The notes below the pieces were generated by a model that was not told where the DNA came from, did no database searches, and worked only from the letters and a program-made list of their open reading frames with translations. Source: Saussurea involucrata (Eukaryota > Streptophyta > Magnoliopsida > Asterales > Asteraceae). Taken from it: a stretch of DNA of 64,000 bases. The stretch is from positions 12,473,370-12,537,369 of the forward strand of contig CM066317.1 in the NCBI GenBank assembly GCA_033807775.1, read 5' to 3'. Made by a program: the position numbers and the translations under genes. This document shows, piece by piece, positions 56,894 through 64,000 of the stretch; within the stretch, counting starts at the first letter, position 1; every line of letters starts with the position of its first letter.

Positions 56894-57992
56894 TAAAACT
56901 CATGATTTGGCAGATGAACCCACATCTGAAAGCGAGAATGACACCTCAAATGTCTGTTTCATGGCCAAGATAAATGACATGGATGATTCAGAAGGTCACT
57001 CCTCCTCAGCTACTCTTGTATCAGCTAAGTGTTTCTCCTCCTCATCACAGGTACATCCATTTCTATCTCTTTCTGATGCTGAAAAAATTGAAGCATTTGA
57101 TTCTTTATCTATTGATCTTTTTGATGCTAAAACTGCTAAGAAAAAGGCAAATGCTCAAATAAAATCTCTTTCCTCTCAACTGCTATTATGTCACTCACAA
57201 CTGGAAAACTTTGACAAAGTTAAGGCTGAGCTTGAAGATCTAAAATCCATCAACTTTATCCTTGCCAAGGAGAAAAACAAAATATTTAAATGTTTTCAAA
57301 ATGAGCAAGAAATCATGAGAAAATGGATCAGTTCTTCCAAAAATCTGGAAAAGATTTTCAAGATCAGATTTCTTGTAATGACAAAACTGGTTTAGGTTTT
57401 GGAAAAATGGAAACTGATCAATCTTCAAAATCTCATGCTCCCACCTCATGTGCTTCACCTACTTTTTGTAGAACCTCCTATTCTAATTCTATTGGGTCTG
57501 TGTCCATGTATTCTGCCAACTCATCTGAAGTTTTAAAATTTGGAATGTTTTTAAAGGCAAAAGATCCTATTTCCTTTCCAAAGGAAAAGGCTCAAGATTT
57601 CAGTGATTCTTCCACACCTTTCCATGACTTTCAAAAATTTTGACTTTAGATGATGCATCCTCCTTCTCCAACTCAAACAAAAAAATCTATCTCTGAAAAA
57701 GGCAAGTCTTTGGGTGCTAATTCCTTCTAAAAAAGAAAATTCTCCAAATCTTTCCAAAAACAATTTTGTGGCCTCTTCCACCGATTTTATTCCCAGATCG
57801 GTGAACCTCAAAATGACCACTTCAAAAGAGAAGATTCCTTTCCTCCCAAATTCTGAAAAATGAATCTTAGGTCCTGCACCCCAACTTTTTAACTCCTCAT
57901 CAAAGTCTTTGAAGATAACCAAAATGAGCAAAAGTAAGGAAAAATGCCAAGTTTCTAAAAAGATTTTTCCTCATAGAAAATGCTATATCTGT
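56894..57992 (+). pseudogene. Copia gag, second part, between Athila and hAT insertions
   Basis: After the Athila copy the gag text resumes with HDLADEPTSESENDTSNVCF and a Glu/Lys/Leu-rich coiled-coil-like region (LSSQLLLCHSQLENF, ELEDLKSINFILAKEKNK). The frame shifts near 57340 and again after 57643. At 57992 it is cut inside a second zinc knuckle (after the first two cysteines) by the hAT MITE. The remainder of the knuckle is at 59119 onwards. Confidence 0.82.
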
Positions 57993-59118
57993 TAGGGGTG
58001 AGCAATACCGGGTACCCGCCCTATTTTCATGAAACCGGAACCGGAACCGGAACCGGCGGTTCCTAGAAAAAAAGAACCGGAACCGTTTCCGTCGGTTCTC
58101 ATTTTTTTGGAACCGGTCCCGGAACCGCTGGGAACCGGTTCCGGTTCCGGGTACCCGCTCACAACTTTTTATTTTATTTTTGAACTCCTATTGGTAGGGC
58201 TGTAAACGAACCAAACGAACACGAACAAAGGCTTGTTCATGTTCGTTCGTTTAACTTAACCGAACAAACGAACAAACACGAACAATAAACGAACAAAAAA
58301 TTTGATGTTCGTGTTTGTTCATTTAAAAATCCGTTGTGTTCGTGTTCGTTAAAACATTAAACGAACATAACACAAACTAATGGTGCACCCATTTTCATAG
58401 GCACTCCTACTAAAATATTTGATTGTTCTCAAGCCACATGACTCAAGCCAAAGGGCTCAAGCATTAGGCCTAAAAAGGAGCTAACTCACAAGATAAGGAG
58501 CTAACTCACAAGATTGAGGAATGGCCAAGGGATTGAAGGAGATGGGGTCTATTTATAAGCTCAATGCAAGGCTTTGGAAGGTCTCTCCCAGCGATGTGGG
58601 ATGGGATCTTAAGAAAACTATCAGACTCCTCACTCCTCATTTACCCCACATCGAAAATTCACTACAAATGAAAGTTGAGAAGCTTATATATAAGCAATAC
58701 TAGGCACATAATCCATCAGTTGTTATTTCTAATTGTTTTTTTATAGAAAATGATTATAATTCTTTTTTATTATTAAAAATTATAAAATTATGGTGAGATT
58801 TAGATTAAATATATATATATATGTAAATATTAAATATATAATAAATATTAAATATGTAGATATTTTTTATTAAAATATATCGGGTACCCAGCGGTTCCGG
58901 TTCTGGGTACCCAGCGATTCCGGGTACCCGGTCCCGGCGGGTACCCAGCGGGTAGCGGTTCTTAAAAAATGAGAACCGGAACCGGACCCAGCTTCAATCG
59001 GTTCCGTATTTTAGGAACCGGAACCGGAACCAGTGACATCGGTTCCGGTTCCAAAACCTGCAGTTCCGGAGCGGTTCCGGTTCCAAAGGCGGGTACCCAG
59101 TTCCGCTGCTCACCCCTA
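57993..59118. mobile_element. hAT-type MITE (1.13 kb) inside the copia gag
   Basis: Ends TAGGGGTGAGCAAT / GCTGCTCACCCCTA with perfect 8-bp duplication ATATCTGT (57985-57992, 59119-59126). Both ends are filled with GGAACCGGAACC and GGTACCC words. A second, one-sided hAT-like fragment (TAGGGCTGTAAACGAACC, from about 58195) with CGAACAAACGAAC words is nested in the middle. Confidence 0.95.
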
Positions 59119-59400
59119 ATATCTGTGGTGATACTTCTCATTTTGCCAAAGACTGTCCGAAAGAAAGAATTGATCTAAGTGACACCAATTCTTTTTCTTC
59201 TAACCCAAAAGGACCCACCACCAAATGGGTACCTAGGAAATAAATTCTTTGTGATTGCAGTTTTTGAGCTAAACAGATGGATCTATGTGGACCAGTATAA
59301 AAGTGACAAAACTGAAGAAATCATCAAGTTCATCAAGAAAACTAAGTGTCAAATGGTGAACTTTTGGATCTCCTTTTGTATTGAAAATCCTTCCCCTTGA
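59119..59400 (+). pseudogene. Copia gag end and deleted integrase relic
   Basis: The last half of the zinc knuckle (HFAKDCPKER) and TKWVPRK end the gag portion. A short stretch then reads in another frame DLCGPV, the phrase at the start of the plant copia integrase core, and shortly after EEIIKFIKKTKCQMVN, which in intact elements lies tens of residues further on. Protease, most of the integrase and all of RT and RNase H are gone. Large internal deletions produced a non-autonomous derivative. Confidence 0.7.
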
Positions 59401-60559
59401 ATCACTCACTAGTGCCAACATCCTCTCTACCGACATCATCATATCTCCTATCACCCTCCTTCATTACCTACTCTCTATTTCCCACCATTCACCTCACCCC
59501 ACATTTTTCTCATCCATCCCACCGCATACATTACCCCAACCTCATTTCTTTTTCATCTTATCATCCATCTTACCACCCCAACTCTTTCTCCCCTCTCCTA
59601 CAACATCTTTCAACCAACTTCATCAGTTTCCTTCACTTATGTTCCTCGATCTCAACTCGTTTCTGATCAGCATGATTCTCCACCTACTGATCCAAAAAAA
59701 AAATTATGACCATCGGTGTGACTCCCACCGATCCAATCGGTGAAGACTCCCACCAAAATCTCTCCTACACCCTTCTCCAATAAACCTCCATCGGTGAGAC
59801 ACTCTATCTCACCAAAACCTCTTTTCTCTCACCAGAACCAACTTTCTACGTGTCATCTCTTCATCCATCCCTTCTTCCATCATATTTCACTCTTGGTCAG
59901 CAACCCAACTCTCCTTTTCACAAAACCCACCACCTACAAACTCTTCTGCAGATGTCATCCCAAATCCTCAAACTCAATCTTTTTGGGTCATCAAAAATTG
60001 GAAGATGAAATTCCAATCTTTTCTTCACTTTGAAGATCTTCTCCATGATGCCTTAGAAGATTTCATCCACCCTCTTCCAAAGATGCCTTAGAAGATTTCA
60101 TCCATCCTCTTCTGAAGATGCCTTAAAAGATTTTCTTCAAACTCTTCTAAAGATGCCTTAGAAGACTTTCTCCACACTCCTCTGAAGATGCCATAGAAGA
60201 TTTCCTTCAACCTCTTCAAGAAATTCCACCGAATCTTTGTCCAACTCTTGCAAATTTTCGGTGGGTATGCTTAATTTTCGGTGGGGAAGCAAAAAAAAAA
60301 TCTACCGACACTTCTCTACCGAAATTTCTTCAAAATCTTCTCAATTTTCGGTAGGAATGCTTATAATTTCGGTAGGATTGTAAAAAAAAATTAATATATA
60401 TATATTAAATGCCATCGGTGGGATTTTGTTTTTAAAAAAAATAAAAAAATTAATATATATATATATATATATATATATTTTAAATACCATCGGTGAGAGT
60501 TTGATTTAAAAATAAAAAATAAAAAAATTTATATAATATTAATAATATATATATATATA
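59401..60559 (+). other. Copia element: Ser/Pro-type linker with TCGGTGGGA words and minisatellite
   Basis: No recognisable domain. Pyrimidine-rich, with the CCCACCGA and TCGGTGGG words at 59695-59800 and 60255-60500, the minisatellite at 60047-60221 and (TA)n tracts at 60394-60560. Confidence 0.6.
60047..60221. repeat. Minisatellite, five copies of a 35-bp unit
   Basis: Each unit starts GATGCC(T)TAGAAGATTT and ends CTCTTC plus four or five bases. Five units are adjacent with 75-90% identity by eye. The length is not a multiple of three, so it was not kept as coding repeat. Confidence 0.9.
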
Positions 60560-60890
60560 GGCGAAATATTCGTTGCAAACCAGTCAGTTTGTGCAAACCC
60601 CGTACAAACCAATCTACAATCATGAATCTGCAATTTTTTTTTGTTGATGCTTCATGAATCTATATTTTGGCTTCATGAATCTATATTTTCCGATAGAGCC
60701 CTAAAATACCATTATGGATATAAAAAAGAAGTTATGGATATAAAAAAATAAGTTACGTGATTGGTGGAGATGAAACAATATGCTAAAAGCCCTAAAATAC
60801 CCTTATGGATAAAAAAACAAAGTTACGTGATTGGTAGATTGGTTTGTACGGGGTTTGCACAAACTGACTGGTTTGCAACGGATACCTCCC
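60560..60890. mobile_element. (TA)n-bounded palindromic element, family I
   Basis: GTTGCAAACCAGTCAGTTTG and GGGTTTGCACAAACTGACTG are parts of inverted arms of about 60 bp. A direct internal duplication with AAGTTACGTGATTGGT lies at about 60750 and 60820. It is bounded by (TA)n on both sides and related in phrasing (TACAAACCAATCT) to family E. Confidence 0.88.
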
Positions 60891-61485
60891 ATATATATAT
60901 ATATATATATATATACAGAAAGAGAATAAGCGTTCATTTGATCTTGATCCTTGTGGATCGAACAGGGGCCTAGACTGGATCTCCAGGGCTCCCCTAATAA
61001 TATCCATAAATGACTTGTTTTTGGTAAGAGATGGATATTACCATATGTAAATTCAGGTGCATGGTACACATCGGTATTCCAGTGCATTTCGCCCTCTGAG
61101 TCAGAATAAATATGTTTTCGAACCTTCTCTTTCAAATTCAAAGTGGATGTTCTCGCGCGAATCTCATCAATCACTTGTTCTGATTCTACATATTGATCGT
61201 TTTGAACTCCAGTTTTTTATCTTGTTTTCCTTGCAAAATACTGTATTTCTATGCACACCATTCCTAGTCGTTAAATTCAAATTGAAAGAAATTAGAATTC
61301 TCAATTCTCTACGACGTCTAGACGATAAAAATTTTTCAGGAACAAGCAAATCATAAATCTTTTTGTCTCTATTTAGAGTTTTTCTTTTATGTCTTGGAAT
61401 GGATTCATCAAAATTATTCTTAGTAAAATTTTTTGGTTTTCGGTATCTTTGATTACTTTGATGCTTATTTTTATGAACCAATGAA

Positions 61486-61524
<39 letters not shown>

Positions 61525-62650
61525 CCCCATCCCCCTCCCATCCCCTTTTTCCTTTCGGCCACCGAAACCCCCTCCCCTTCCCTTTTTCTTTTTCTTTTCT
61601 CTCCATGCCACAAGACAACCCCCTTCTTTTCTTGTTTGTCGAAAGCCCCCCCCCCACCCCCACTTATTTTTTTCGGCCGATTCCCTTCCCCCCCCCCCAT
61701 TTTTTTATTTTCTGCCGATTCACCCCCCACTTTTTTATTTTTTCAGCCAAAATTCCTTTCCTCCCTTATTCTTTTTTGCATGCTGCCGACACCACCTCCC
61801 CTCACACTACCCACTTTCCAGCCGCCAAAATACCAACCCCTTTTCTTTCCTTTCTATTGATTTACCCCCTCCTTTCCCCCATTTCTTTTCTTTCCACCGA
61901 TCAACCCCTCCCCCCCCCCTTTCCCCACTATAAATACTCCTCCAAACCCCATTTTTCATCTCATCCTTCCATCACACCGAAAGTGTTCCTACCGAAAATC
62001 CTCAATCTTCATCTTCAATTTCGGTGGGATGGCTCCCAATTTCGGTGGGAATACAACAACAACAAAAAAAAATCTTCTCTACCGAAAATCCTTAAATTTC
62101 ATCTTCAATTTCGGTGGGATGGCTCCCAATTTCGGTGGGAAAACCAAAAAAAAATCGGTGTTTCCAAATGTTTGTGGTGTTTCTTCTCCGTCGGACGCTG
62201 AGGGGGAGAAACTATCTAAGGGGGAGCAACTACCTTAAGGGAACTATCTGAGGGGGAGCATTATCAACGTCCAACTCGATCAACACCAATCCTCAGTACT
62301 CATAGTCAACATCCAACTCAAACTTTGGTCAAACATATGGGAACCGGCAAATCAACTAAGGGGGAGCAGATTTGTCTAGCAAATGTAACTAAAGGAGGAG
62401 GACAACCAAGACAAAGGAAGAAGGGTGATGACTGCCGATAAGGAAGCTGAATATACTATGAAAGAAAGAAGATGCAAGATATGGGCAAAGGCATCCTAAG
62501 GCTATCTCACTCAAACTCAAACCTTCTTCAAGGATTTTCACCAAGATGGATCTGGGCATATATGTTTCTCCTATGATGGAAGTACATTTTATTTCATTCA
62601 TTTGTTTGTACAGCTATACTTTATTATTTCATCTTACTTGTAAATATCAT
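60891..62650 (+). other. 3' non-coding part of the copia element
   Basis: Contains (TA)n tracts at 60891-60916 and 61490-61518, a C-rich pyrimidine block with CCGCC / GGCCGA words (61525-61930), a duplication with four TCGGTGGGA words (61990-62140) and three AAGGGGGAGCA-like purine tracts (62205-62375) such as precede 3' LTRs in SIRE-type elements. No protein domain that I recognise. It stops at 62650 without a plus-strand LTR. Confidence 0.6.
61990..62140. repeat. Direct duplication (60-bp unit, 90-bp period) with TCGGTGGGA pairs
   Basis: Units at 61991-62050 and 62081-62140 both read ACCGAAAATCCT...TTTCGGTGGGATGGCTCCC...TTCGGTGGGA with very few differences. Confidence 0.92.
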
Positions 62651-63622
62651 TGTTAGTCCCAGATTGCTTAACAAGTATTGTAGAAGGGGGGGTTGAATAC
62701 AATACCCAAAAAATTTCACAATTTTAATTCTTTTATTGAAAATCTTCAACAAGAATTACACACAGAAACTAAAGATTGTTGCGGAAAAGAACAGTTAAAC
62801 TATTCTAACAATCTAACACAAAGTATACTAACAAAACAACTAAGAACACTTAGAACAAAGCTATCAGGTTACAAAGCAATATGGAGATTTCTTGCACTGA
62901 GAGAGATTTCCAGAAAACGTAGTTTGCATGGGGGTATCTTCTTCCTTTTATAGTGACAAGGAATGTACAAGCATTAAATGCTTGGGACACTTGTCATCAT
63001 CATATTTGCTGAGGATGTTGACTCCTGAAAAGCTGAGATGTCTTTATCACCTTTTACTAGGTACTAGGAATAGAGCCCATGCTGCTGAAAGGGACTTTAA
63101 CTGATAATGGATAAAACGACAAACAGTCACTTTTATCTGCCAAACGATATTGTCCCATAATAAATGATCTTCTTGATGTGTATTCTAAGACAATCACACC
63201 GATGAAGTTTCACCGATACAATTGACTTTGGAACTTGAAACAATCTGCAGAGAGAAAATCATTTAGTTGATAACACATAGATCCCACCGATTTTAGCACC
63301 CTTATCGGTGGGATGATGCTGACTGACAAAGGATATGTCGGTGAAGGGGTTGTCCACCGATTTGTGAGAACAAGATCGGTGATGGGTTGTCCACCAATTT
63401 GTGAGAACAAATTCGTTGGATAATGACTTGGTTGAATGTAGAGAAGAGTCTTCTATTTTCTACAAGTAGAATGTCTTCAAGCTTGGTTCCGGTTGATCTT
63501 CGACTTCACCGAACAGTTGATATCTTGTACAAGTCATCTTTAAAAGAACCATGCTAAAATATTCTAAGTAAGATATAAGGGAGAACAACGGTGAGTCAAT
63601 TTCAAATCTAGGTGACCCAACA
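62651..63622 (-). mobile_element. SIRE-like copia LTR in minus orientation
   Basis: On the minus strand it starts TGTTGGGTCACC and ends GGGACTAACA, homologous to the LTR at 42298 but inverted and clearly diverged. It carries TCCACCGA and ATCGGTGGGAT words (63280-63400). A polypurine tract lies to its right, so this is the 3' LTR of a minus-strand element whose body extends beyond the window. Confidence 0.9.
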
Positions 63623-64000
63623 ATCTCCCCCTATTTGAATTTGAGCTCTTCCCTTAGAATATTTAAGAGTATAGAAAAGTAAAATGCATTTTGACCCTTG
63701 TTACTCTTTTTGGGTTCTTTTCACATAGACCATTCTTTTTGTTCTTTTGATCTATTTTTCTTTTGTATGAGTATGTATACTATATACTGTATTTACAAGT
63801 AAATGAAAGTAAAGCTATGTACCAAAAAAAATTCAAATAGAAAGGTACTTGTATTTAGATAAGTTTTCTCGTACATTTGTTAAGAAGAGAGACAATCTTT
63901 TATAAGTACCATTGAGAGAGAGAACCTATTTCTTGGAAGTTTGTCGTTGCTTGATTTCGTCCAACAAATTTCGGTAGAAAGGTTGAGCTTCGGGGATGTT
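63623..64000 (-). mobile_element. Interior 3' end of the minus-strand copia element
   Basis: On the minus strand ATAGGGGGAGATT directly precedes the LTR and is the polypurine tract. The remaining 360 bp are AT-rich untranslated sequence, with a TTTCGGTAGAAAGG word near 63970. It is cut by the window edge. Confidence 0.75.

Noticed and set aside
61167..62201. Pro/Phe/Ser-rich frames up to 198 codons
   Set aside because: They come from the pyrimidine-rich block and repeats of the copia interior; composition is that of low-complexity DNA, with overlapping frames on both strands.

Overview
This is a window of an AT-rich nuclear plant genome, almost certainly a eudicot. The evidence is a spliced nuclear gene with canonical GT-AG introns, plant-type LTR retrotransposons using initiator-Met or Asp tRNA primer sites, dense hAT, PIF/Harbinger and Mutator-type miniature elements, a tRNA-derived SINE and long (TA)n tracts. 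The Athila/SIRE mixture and a Harbinger-associated Myb/NAM-like ORF fit Asteraceae, but that family assignment is inference.

Layout. 1-10.6 kb is a block of Ty3/gypsy elements: a truncated LTR (1-1450), a minus-strand element with a broken gag and one full LTR (1451-4047), a plus-strand element with a non-coding 4.4 kb interior (4048-10237) and a fragment of the first element's LTR (10238-10569). The last junction reuses the same target site as the 4047/4048 junction. 10.6-18 kb holds miniature DNA elements, many with visible target-site duplications (TSDs), including a 1.24 kb palindromic Mutator-type element. 18.3-22.2 kb carries the only recognisable host gene, a three-exon 71-codon gene for the twin CX9C cytochrome c oxidase assembly factor COA5/PET191. 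Its second intron was swollen by a three-level nest of DNA transposons. 22.2-42.3 kb has no host gene that I can see. It holds a SINE, a Harbinger derivative carrying a deleted Myb/NAM-like ORF, a solo copia LTR, several Mutator-type elements with 9-bp TSDs, a 150-bp (CT)n tract, and a cluster of palindromic elements separated by (TA)n tracts (39.5-41.6 kb).

42.3-62.65 kb is a degenerate SIRE/Maximus-like copia element. Its gag is split by a very young Athila element (44714-56888) and, further on, by a hAT miniature element. The Athila element reads on the minus strand: right LTR, tRNA-Asp primer site, gag, protease-RT-RNase H-integrase, a third ORF, left LTR. Its two 1575-bp LTRs differ at only two positions that I could find, and gag-pol is one frame with two in-frame stops. 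A second SIRE-type LTR in the opposite orientation (62651-63622) starts another copy that runs off the right edge.

The most unusual signal cuts across element types: many of these elements contain their own short, mostly palindromic word repeated many times in both orientations. Athila has CCCCACTGTGGGG in coding and non-coding parts, SIRE has TCGGTGGGA, two gypsy LTRs have TCCGGA and ACCGGGACT, the Mutator-type family has CCCGCGATCGCGGG, and the (TA)n-bounded elements have ATCACATGTGAT or TTCATATATGAA. These look like element-specific binding-site arrays; that function is a hypothesis.
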